Origin: Macrocystis pyrifera
Lineage: Eukaryota; Sar; Phaeophyceae; Laminariales; Laminariaceae
Reading direction: 5' to 3'
Length of the DNA: 64,000 bases
Assembly (NCBI GenBank): GCA_031763025.1
Contig: JASSKH010000014.1
Coordinates: 13,508,022 to 13,572,021, forward strand
Each line of letters starts with the position of its first letter. Within the stretch, counting starts at the first letter, position 1. Below the pieces are notes generated by a model. It ran no database searches, was not told the origin of the DNA, and saw only the letters and a program-made list of their open reading frames with translations. Shown in pieces: positions 55,950 through 64,000 of this stretch. Made by a program: the position numbers and the translations under genes.

Positions 55950-56110
55950 TCAGTATATAAGGTCGGTAAGGGTCGAATACGTCGTACGAATATCATCTGT
56001 AACGAGCTTATATACCGGCCATTGGAAAGTGTTCGAAAAAAAAGCTTTGCGGACAGGCAGACAGATAGACATACTTGCATTTACCAAAACAGAGACTCAG
56101 TTCTACAAAC
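55950..56110 (+). repeat. Dispersed repeat, copy without the microsatellite
   Basis: TATAAGGTCGGTAAGGGTCG to CAAAACAGAGACTCAGTT; the same order as 43020-43535 but with no ATT/GTT tract at the corresponding point near 56015. Confidence 0.8.
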
Positions 56111-56464
56111 TGAGAACATGGTACAAGCGGAGCCTCACAAGGAGGCCAAGCAGAGCGCATTCGTGCTTCCCACGTGTCTCGAGGCACACGCGACGCCTAG
56201 CCACGAAAACGGCGACCGCGCTCCTTGCAACCCCCCCCCTCTACCCGTCAGCACCCGCTGACACCCGCGACGGCGCCGGGCTCGCCCATGGTGCCGTGCT
56301 CTGAGTACACGCACGCGCATGAAATGAAATAAAAAGTCTTCATAAATATGAGCTATGTTTGACTCGTACTTGGTATGTTCGTATGAACACGAGTACAAAA
56401 AAGCACTACTCTTCACGAACGCGGTTTTTGTTCGTGATTATAAGCTATGCCGGGACATTGTTTT

Positions 56465-56755
56465 TTTACCGAAAAACGGTATACCTTGACAGAAAACGTC
56501 ATATAAATTGGGTTTTGTGTGCCCTGATCACCTCTTTTTACTTTTTCGTACTGTAAACTGGCAAAAACACCACGGTGTACCGTTTTTAGTCTTTCGGCAA
56601 GTGAGACGGACGGACATGGATGTTTCGCCATGAAACGGTATACCTTGACAGAAAACGTCATCTAACTTGGGTTTGGTGTACCTTGGTTTTCTAGTTAGAA
56701 TTTTTGTACCGTAAACTGGCAAAAAATCATTGTGTACCGTTTTTTGTCATTTTTT
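56465..56755. repeat. Two direct copies of a 120-170 bp block
   Basis: AACGGTATACCTTGACAGAA, AACGTCAT(A)TAA and GTAAACTGGCAAAAA recur at about 56475 and 56635. A DNA-level tandem repeat; the minus-strand ORFs over it are repetitive. Confidence 0.8.
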
Positions 56756-56759
56756 TCCG

Positions 56760-58600
56760 TTGTGACAGGAAAATAATTTTGCTTCTAAATAACTCTAGGT
56801 AAACCTAGGGAATACTGGAACCAAGTAACTTCCGGCACGCTTATTATGTGGCGTAAAAATAACGCTTGTGGGGGTTAGGCAGCAGAGGTTTTATCAGAGT
56901 AAATTCTAAAGTAGGGAAAAAAATACATCGGATCAAAGAATATTGGGTATATAGCTCGTCAACTAAGAACTACTGATGTAGTAGTGGTATTGATAGTAGT
57001 AGCAAGTAGCACTACAATAGAGGATGACCTTACGTATCGCAGAGAAAAGGATCATCCATTGGAATTCGACAAAACTGCATCATGCTATACTTCCCGCGAG
57101 CAGCAAGCAAGGAATCTACCCACCACCCTCTATGATCCTCCCCGGCGCAGACACTTCAAACTCACATGCCTCTGGCGATCGACTATTAATAGTAGTCCGT
57201 TTGTCGGACTTCAGACAGAGCAGTAATCAAAGCGAGTAACGAAGGCGTGCAAGATAACCGACAGCATACCCACGGGACGATATTGCGAATTTCCGTAAGA
57301 ACTATACTGGAATTTTGTATTTCCAAGCAAATTCCCACAAAAAATTCAAGAGAGTTCTGAGTGGCTCCCAATTGCAAGAAACTCTCAAGATACTTCCGAG
57401 AAGTTCCTGAGAGATTTTTCAGACACTCTCAATAAGTTGCACAAAAATACCACTCGCTCTGTTGTGACTCGCTGGTAGGGCTTTTCCAGACACACCGATA
57501 ATAGGAGAAAAAAAACACACACACAGACTACAAGCCGTCCTCCCTCTTGGTGCATCATAGCAGATGCATATCCTAGCGAATGCGCTGTCATCGCCTCCCT
57601 CCTCGCTTGCAGGCGGGGCAGGCCAGGCAGGCAACAAATCGCGTGTCTGGTTGGAACGCAGCTCCCCCGGCTATTTATATATAGCTACACAACACATAAG
57701 CCCGGTCGGTCTGTTCGCCACTATCCGTTTCCCCCCCCCCCCACGCGCATTCTCACTGCAGCGGCGGCGACAGCGGGCGTGGCGGGAGAAAAAGCGACCA
57801 GGAAAAAAGAAAAAAATCAACCATAAATGGACTTGCTTGAAAAAAGAATAAAATCAACCAAAAATGGATTTGCTTTATTTTGCGCGATCGTTCGGCAACC
57901 CCTCCCCATGTCTTCACAACAGAAAAGGCCAGGCATATACCTTGCCCGTGCGGCACAGCAGTTCGTGAAAAACAACAAAAAACAAATCGAGCAACCACTT
58001 TCAATCTCCTCCAATCCAACCGAAACAGGAAGAAAAAAGTTATCCCCTTTGCTCGGCGAGCCCTCATCCCCGGCCCGTCCCCACCCCGCCCTCGACTACA
58101 GCAGATCCAACAGCGAGCGAGAAGGCTACTAGTAGCAAATATGTCGGGCGACAGACTAGTCTTAGTTCTTCGAAAAAAAACAGCCTTTACATGTGGGGTT
58201 TCTAGATCTCAAGGCTTCTTTAGGCTTAGTATAATATACTAACAGCGTTAGTATGGGGGTGTTCCTTGACGGCTACCCCGCCAAGAGGCACGGGCACAAT
58301 ATGATAGCTTTGGTGTGGGGAGTTAGTTCCTCGAAGGCTGGCCGTCAGGAGGCAAGAATGCCGTCAAGACTGTCCGTCAAGATGCTAGAGTGCCGTCAAC
58401 CGAAATTCTTGACCGTAAGTCGCGTACGAACCGACAAGAACCGCCGCGCACAAATTGAAATCGAGACGAGTTGAGGCATAATCCCAACGGGGCACACAAG
58501 AGTTCCGAACCAATTCCGTGCGCAGATGAGCGACAAATGGGACACGCCCCCCAAGTGAGGATATAACCATCCCCACCTCAAAACAGCAGCACCCCGGGAT
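56760..58600. other. No recognised gene
   Basis: A plus-strand ORF at 57827-58132 begins MDLLEKRIKSTKNGF and has no known domain. AAATCAACCA(T/A)AAATGGA is repeated at 57815-57865. GCCGTCAAG units occur at 58350-58400. Confidence 0.4.
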
Positions 58601-58626
58601 GGCAAAAAAAGGTAACAGGAAAAGGC

Positions 58627-58716
58627 GTGCGTGTTCAGATTGGGTTCAGTCTCAACGGATACTTCATCAGCGGACTGGCCTTGTTGCCAACTGCCATCTT
58701 GGTCCTGCGCCACAAA
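58627..58716 (+). other. Open stretch with a hydrophobic segment, uncertain
   Basis: One plus-strand frame reads VQIGFSLNGYFISGLALLPT and AILVLRHKKK, a membrane-segment-like pattern. No start, partner exon or family found. 58730-58930 beyond it is a CATATGATATCAC-type palindromic array. Confidence 0.2.
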
Positions 58717-58729
58717 AAAAAAGGTATTT

Positions 58730-58935
58730 TTCGCACCACCATACGAGATGCCATACGATATGTATGTCAAAACACATCCTATAATTTGATGCGACACATC
58801 ATACGATACCATATGATTACGATATCACATCGTATGATACCACACAACTTCACACGATATAAAAAAATATCACACGATGCCACAAAAATATCGTGCGATA
58901 TCAAATCATATCATATGATTGTGTATCATATCCGG
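58730..58935. repeat. CATACGATACCATATGAT array
   Basis: AT-rich palindrome-prone units akin to the ends of the 20749-22086 element. 58936-60062 is C-rich low-complexity sequence (59340-59760) without a gene. Confidence 0.65.
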
Positions 58936-60062
58936 CGTGGCGGCGAACTCAGGACCTGGCGCGACCTCCCCAGACAAGGAACACCACACCGATTTTTTTT
59001 TCACCAATCACCCGCGCGAGAGGAGTTCCTACCGCCGCCTCGACCCTGGTAACCCCTGTCTCCGCCACTCCTGACAATTTTGTACATGCAATCACGCAAA
59101 AAAAAAAAATCAAAAAGAGAGAAGGGACAATTTCGGTGCAGCAGGGAAAGGAATGGGAGAGGCGGGGAGGAAGGGGAGGGGCGGGAAAAGGCGTTAGTCC
59201 ACGGGGGCGACGGAAGCGTGTTGCGGGTGCTTGAGCAAGGCCACACTATATAAAAAAACACGGGGCGGGAATCGGCCAATCCCCTCTCATAAAAAAACAT
59301 AACACACGAACACAATATATCGACAACACAGCACATGTGCCCCCCGCCCCCCCTCCAAACACCCTCATTTTACAACTCCAATTGACTCAGCCCCCCCCCC
59401 CTGTCCAAAATCAGAAACAAGCACGCAATACCCACCAACAACCGCCAAACACCCCCAGCACACAGCTCCAATCGACTTCTCTCTCCGAGGACAAGAACAT
59501 ACGAACGCCTCCCAACTCCAGCTAAATACCCTCACCCTAGACTTTATCCCCGACCCCCCCCCGCTATAAAAAAAACCAAGACCAAACAGCCCCTGTCCCT
59601 CCCAAAAAACATGCCACTTACCTGATATACCTCCAAAAAACACTATACACCCGCTCCAAGAAAACCATACAAACATCCCTCACCCCTCCTGCAAAACAAA
59701 AAGCGTGCCACCCCTCAACAAAAACTCAAACACGCCCCTCCCCCCCCCCCCCCTCTCCTGCACAAGAAAGCCCTCCTACTCTCTCCTAAGAAGCGCAACC
59801 ATTTTTTTTCACAAAACAATTGGAATTACTGCTGTAGTACATGACCCTTTAGTTCAGTTGCAAGTCGGGGACCCGTTCTTTCGGTTTCGAGTACCAGGCA
59901 AGTAAAATGGAGTTTCAGTTCAGCACTAAGCAGGGGACCCTTTCGTTTCAGTTACAATTAATGGACTCTTTTCATCAGTTGTAAGCAGGGAACCTTTTTA
60001 TCCTTCAGTGTCAAGTATGTGGCCCTTTTGTTCAGTGGTTACTATGTACCTGGTATGACACA

Positions 60063-60068
60063 TTTATT
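60063..60068 (-). terminator. Likely polyadenylation signal of eIF3e
   Basis: AATAAA on the minus strand about 60 bp beyond the end of the last recognised eIF3e coding sequence. The position fits a 3' end; not tested. Confidence 0.45.
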
Positions 60069-60126
60069 TTTCGTCCTTGTCTTTACAAGGGTTGGAAAAC
60101 AAAACAAGACGAGCGAAAACACGCAC

Positions 60127-60415
60127 CTTCCTCCGCTCCTGTCCCCTCCTCCTCGGTACCCTCCCGCCCCATCCTTGTCCCCACCGCCTCCGCCGCCCCG
60201 GTAGCCGCCGCCCCCACCCCCTCCTCGGCCATTGCCCCCCCTACCCCCACCCCTCCCCGGCCACCCCTACCCCTGCCCCCCCAGTCTCCCCCCCCGCGGC
60301 CGCTGTAGTTAGCGGGGTCAGGGGTAACCCCATTGGCAGTGTCAGTGGCCAGCTGCTTCAGCATGTTCACTAGGGTGTAGCTCCGTACGGTCAGGTCCTT
60401 CGTCTTTCCCATTAT
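60127..60415 (-). CDS. EIF3E: eIF3e last recognised exon with RGG tail and a frame break
   Basis: Starts [20 protein letters not shown], matching the end of the eIF3e fold. After [20 protein letters not shown] the frame-0 reading turns to [13 protein letters not shown], while another frame gives [20 protein letters not shown] and [13 protein letters not shown] up to a donor-like GTGCGT at 60126. One missing base in a G run near 60243-60250 would explain it. In frame 0 a TAA stop lies at 60083. An RGG tail is not typical of the well-known animal protein. Confidence 0.8.
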
Positions 60416-63400
60416 CTGAGTGGGTGTGGGTGTGGGGGAAGGGCGGGCGGAGGCGTACAAATTTGACGCTTGCCTTACAGCACCCGACATGTGTTTTGAT
60501 AGTTCGGGAGTTGAGAATTTCAGGCTGAGTTGAAAAAAACAAGAAGACAGCTACAGAAGCAGTTGTGCGCGGCGAGGAACGCTACTGTACACACTATGTA
60601 GTGCTTGGTAGCCTCCAAGAGCTTATGCCCATTGTCTGAGAAATTGTGGGAGTGGGTTGTACATGTTGTGGATGCCGATTGTTCTCACATTAATCCTTTT
60701 TAGGATTGCAGTCCCGTGCTGGGGACAGACTACTTATAACTTGAGTGATTTGTCCCGAAAACGGGACTATAGTCCTGAAAGAGGGTTAAGTCATCGCCAA
60801 AAACCCAGTCCGTGGCCACGCGCAGGACAAGCTCCAATAAGTCCGGAGTGGAAGAATAACCTAGGGGAAAACAACTACATGTACCTGATACCTCGCACAA
60901 CACGGTACGCATCATGACTGAAGCACATCGTAAACCTTAGACAGGAAAAATCGAAGTCAGTAGAGCTGTGTGTTGGCAGGATTTCACGACTAATTACTAG
61001 TCGGCTTAATCGGTGGGTGCCGTTAGTCAACTACTCGACGTACGGTCGGCTGGCGGAGCCAGCTGATGGCTAGGCGACTTGCCGACCTAAGTCAGGCGAG
61101 AGCGGAGCGAGCGACATCAGCTCTCCCCGGCTGAGGGGGGTCGGCTTGCCCCCTGAAAGAGGAAAACACGTACCTGGTGTCTCGCATTCAACAGTCCTTC
61201 CAACATGTATGGAAACCCGCATAAGTCGGATAGAGGATAGATGGCACTCTTGACTGAAAAATACAGTATTTGGTGACTCAAGTCGTACCGACTCGCAGCT
61301 CTAGAAATAAGAGTACGGAGGTGAGGGTGGTGGGTGTTGGGGCAAGGGTGGTTGGTGGTGGTAACGTGGGGTGTTGGGGGTGTTGGGGGGGGTACTCATT
61401 TGTTGCTTGCCTTAGTCATTTAACCATTGACCACGCATCCCTTTCGAGACGGAGCACCGTTCCTACCCCTAATAGAGACACCTCTAACAATGGTTGGGCG
61501 CTCATTACGTTGTTTCCATATGTTACATAGAAACTTTTTGTTTAATCTTATCCCCTTCCTGTCTGGCAGCCTATGGCCACCATCTGTCTCCTAGGATAGC
61601 GATCGTTGTCTCGCTGTTATTCAGTGTATCAAACTCCTCCATGTCACATTCGTCTATTTCCCTCATCTCTTCTTCTAACACATCCCGTTCCTCCTTGTAT
61701 ATTTCACATTCTCCTACTATGTGAGATCTACTCTCTACGGGCACATCTTTGCATCTACTTCCTCTTCCCGGCTACTGGTGTACCTCTTTCTTTTTTCTGG
61801 CAGGTCTAGGTCCCCTACACGAAAGCGCAGTTTCAGCGTTGTCGCGAAGTCCATTGGGCCATGCAAATACGTTTTCATTCCTATTCCTTCCCTCAATCCC
61901 CCGTATATCTCTTAAGTGTTTTTTTTTTTTCGATTCCACCTTGTTTCTTAGCGCTAGCCTTTCCCTTCTATCCTTTCTTCTACGTCTGCCTTGTATCTCC
62001 CAAACTTCCCCGCGGACATCATCTCTTCTTGGTTTCGCCCTATATCCGTCCATAGTTTCTCAACTACGCCATCCCACCTTATTTCACCTCTCGCCCTTTT
62101 GTTACTTTCTCCCATACAGCTGTATCAACTATGGCTGGCAACCTCTTTTTTGGCATGTTCCTTACTCTATATTGCCAGTTCAACTTTCTAATGTCTCTAT
62201 GTGGGTGCATTCCCAGTTCTGCTCTTAATACTGTATAACTAGTCGTACTTGAGCATCTTAGGACTTTTTTAGCTGCTGTCATTTGTACTGTTTTACGAGT
62301 TTCGCGTTCCCTTCCCATACTTCTCCTGCATATTCTAGCTTTGGTACTATCACATTCGTTGGGGGGGGGGGGGGGCAAGGTAGAGGGTGAAATGAAACGG
62401 TCGTGCGAAAACTGACCGATGGGAGAGTAAAGGACCGTGGCGAACTCAAGCAGAGGAGAATTATCTACAATACCCTATCACACCAACCACACGGGTGATG
62501 CGACAACAAGCCCCAGGGACGATTTTTCCGAGCCGAGATATTCCAAACCAGTGGGGCGGTGGGGGCGCACACACAACAAAAGTGGTGGCTTTGACCTTCC
62601 CCATTGTCGAGAAAACTCGCCTCGAAATTCGTTTGGGGGAAGGTTGTGATATCACGCGCGTGTTTCACGGAAGTTGGCGAAAACTTGACTATGTTTGGGT
62701 TGAGGATAATACTTTTCGAGATTTCGCACGAATATAAAATATATCTCTTTGTACGAAATATGTACCTGCTGGTACACCGAAGGGAAGGTCCCGCCCATGA
62801 TCACGTTGTTGTCGCGAGAGTCGATCTTCGCGTCCAGCTTCGAGCCCCTGATCAGGTCCACAATCCACTTCTCCGCGGCTTCGATCTCCATACCCTGTCA
62901 ACCCGAAACAATTCCATAACACGGAAAAGCGAACAAAAATGGAGAGAAGCGGAAAAAGAATGTCAACACCAACAACAAGACCAAGAGAAAAAAACAAGAA
63001 CAGACAGAAGCACAACAACGAGACCAAAACAGATCAAGACACAAGAACTACCAGGTATGTTTTAATGTTCAAAGTGTGTCCCAACTGCGAAACCAGAAAA
63101 ATGAACTACGACCAACCCTCGAGGGCATAAGATGGTACGGGTGTCGCTAGCAACTCGAGACTCGCCCAGCAGGATATTCGAAATATGTCAACTCGTATGC
63201 GTTGGTGAATGCAGGACAGTTTTGCTCAAGAGAGAGCCCGATGCAAGAAGCGGCTCTCGTGTTACATTGCATACAAACATGATACGTGTTGATACCAGTA
63301 TTATTTGTTTATATATAAATTTATTGCTTACCATTTTATCGGCGAGCATGCCGATGTCGATCTTGTGATGGATGCGGCAGTACGTCTCGAAGATGAAGTG

Positions 63401-63460
63401 TCGGGCTGCCTCCATGAACTCGTCCGTGCAGTTGCACAGGAAGAAGTCGCTTTGGAGTAC
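60127..63460 (-). CDS. EIF3E: eIF3 subunit e, C-terminal exons (5' end beyond window)
   Basis: Subunit e (Int6) of translation initiation factor eIF3, a PCI-domain protein of the 40S-binding complex in the cytoplasm. The CDS part seen is the join of 63332-63460, 62766-62894 and 60127-60415 on the minus strand, all in phase 0. The first two exons cover the winged-helix end of the PCI domain and the third the C-terminal helix plus an RGG tail. The N-terminal two thirds must lie beyond 64000. The 2.35 kb intron before the last exon holds a LINE fragment and a TTAA miniature element. Confidence 0.9.
60694..60785. mobile_element. 92 bp TTAA-flanked miniature element, copy 2
   Basis: TTAA at 60690-60693 and 60786-60789. 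Ends TCCTTTTTAGGATTGCAGTC and (reverse) CCCTCTTTCAGGACTATAGT. Same core (CTACTTATAA) as copy 1 at 8794. In an eIF3e intron. Confidence 0.75.
60790..61394. other. eIF3e intron, first part
   Basis: No gene. A GGTGTTGGGG/GGTGGTGG run lies at 61320-61395. Confidence 0.5.
61395..62385 (-). pseudogene. LINE ORF2 C-terminal fragment in eIF3e intron
   Basis: Minus-strand pieces [40 protein letters not shown] and [20 protein letters not shown] form the conserved region after RT in this non-LTR family, then [20 protein letters not shown] and, at the low end, DNA matching the tail fragment at 8206-8395. Several frame breaks. 5'-truncated and inactive, in the same orientation as the host gene. Confidence 0.75.
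62766..62894 (-). CDS. EIF3E: eIF3e exon, winged helix
   Basis: Forty-three codons: [43 protein letters not shown]. The block E-x-W-I-V-x-L-I-R-x-x-x-L-D-A-K-I-D is diagnostic of eIF3e. Acceptor TTGACAG, donor GTACAT at 62765. Confidence 0.93.
63332..63460 (-). CDS. EIF3E: eIF3e exon, PCI domain
   Basis: Forty-three codons: [43 protein letters not shown]. FxxxARxxIFETxCRIHxxIxxxMLADK is a signature of eIF3e. Acceptor GGCCAAAG next to a poly-T stretch, donor GTAAGC at 63331. Confidence 0.93.
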
Positions 63461-63884
63461 CTTTGGCCGCAAAAAAAAAAAAAAAAAAAACAACAGATCA
63501 AGGGAACAAATGCAAGACAAAGTTCATAGGTATGAATACTCAAATAACGCAGTTACACTGTCAATAGTACTAACGGTAGACGGATGTTGCTGATAATACC
63601 AAACACTGAGGATGACCCTGATCCACTATGTACTGGCAGTACTACTACACTGACGGAGAGAGTTGCCAGGGATGCCAGCATCGAGGGAGCTGCCAGGGTT
63701 GCCAGTGTAGTGACTAACAGGTATTTAGGTGCGTCCCACACCAACGCCTCACAATAGAACGGGAACCCATCAATATGCGCTAGGTTAGGCTAGGCTGCTA
63801 CACGCTAGGCTAAGCTAAGCGCGTCACCTGACGGTAGTAGAACGCGCCCCGTTCCATCGGCGGCATCGACGCATCCTACTAATA

Positions 63885-63983
63885 CGGGGGACCATAGTAA
63901 TTAGGACCAAATATTGTGGGTAAAAATAGGGAAATATGTAGGTTTTTGTGTGTATCGGAGGTCTTATTTACTATGGTCCTCCG
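63885..63983. mobile_element. 99 bp CGGGGGACCA miniature element, copy 4
   Basis: Ends CGGGGGACCATAGTAAT and ATTTACTATGGTCCTCCG, with TA at each border. Very close to copy 2 (shared AAAAATAGGGAAATAT and GTAGGTTTTTGT). Lies upstream of the eIF3e exon at 63332-63460, so in an intron. Confidence 0.85.
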
Positions 63984-64000
63984 TAGTAGACCTCTCGATT

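Noticed and set aside
61749..62228. Plus-strand ORF of 159 codons
   Set aside because: It is the antisense shadow of the LINE fragment, whose minus strand carries recognisable protein blocks.

Overview
This window is eukaryotic nuclear DNA, and most of it is not protein-coding. There are no operons, Shine-Dalgarno sites or dense bacterial-style genes. Short exons (67-290 bp) with GT..AG borders sit in long, repeat-filled introns, and mobile elements of many classes fill the rest. The style (intron-rich, CAG/AGT trinucleotide tracts, a chromodomain Ty3/gypsy element, a Ty1/copia element with several zinc knuckles, LINE scraps) suggests a large-genome alga, perhaps a brown alga or another photosynthetic stramenopile. 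The organism is inferred from this style and is not proven by any marker.

Two host genes are secure, both on the minus strand. (1) A secreted PhoD-type alkaline phosphatase runs from 20320 down to at least 3009. Nine exons could be assembled by eye, all intron phases agree, and together they encode 328 residues: signal peptide, N-terminal beta-sandwich, then the first part of the metallophosphatase domain. The C-terminal exons were not found; either they lie in 1-3008 unrecognised, or beyond the window. (2) The last three exons of translation initiation factor eIF3 subunit e occupy 60127-63460, with the start of the gene beyond the right edge. Its last exon ends in a Gly/Arg-rich tail that is split over two reading frames.

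Layout: 1-3008, left flank with two unassigned candidate exons; 3009-20320, the PhoD gene, whose introns hold minisatellites, small inverted-repeat elements, LINE scraps and a dispersed repeat family; 20321-30797, a mobile-element and repeat district with a 1.3 kb terminal-inverted-repeat element, a 761 bp PIF/Harbinger-like insertion, a giant foldback hairpin and a threefold repeat block; about 30798-35950, a defective Ty1/copia element abutting a LINE reverse-transcriptase fragment (35946-36410); 36411-44676, repeats, a coding-like relic and a 310 bp ATT/GTT tract; 44677-49830, a very young but defective Ty3/gypsy chromovirus with identical LTRs and a 5 bp target duplication; 49831-60062, tandem and dispersed repeats; 60063-64000, the eIF3e 3' end.

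The host genes do not form a pathway. The window mainly records repeated invasion by mobile elements: two LTR retrotransposons that both lost the central RT/RNase H part of pol, at least three families of very small inverted-repeat elements, and a foldback structure whose transcript could form a long double-stranded RNA. No new multi-gene system could be supported.
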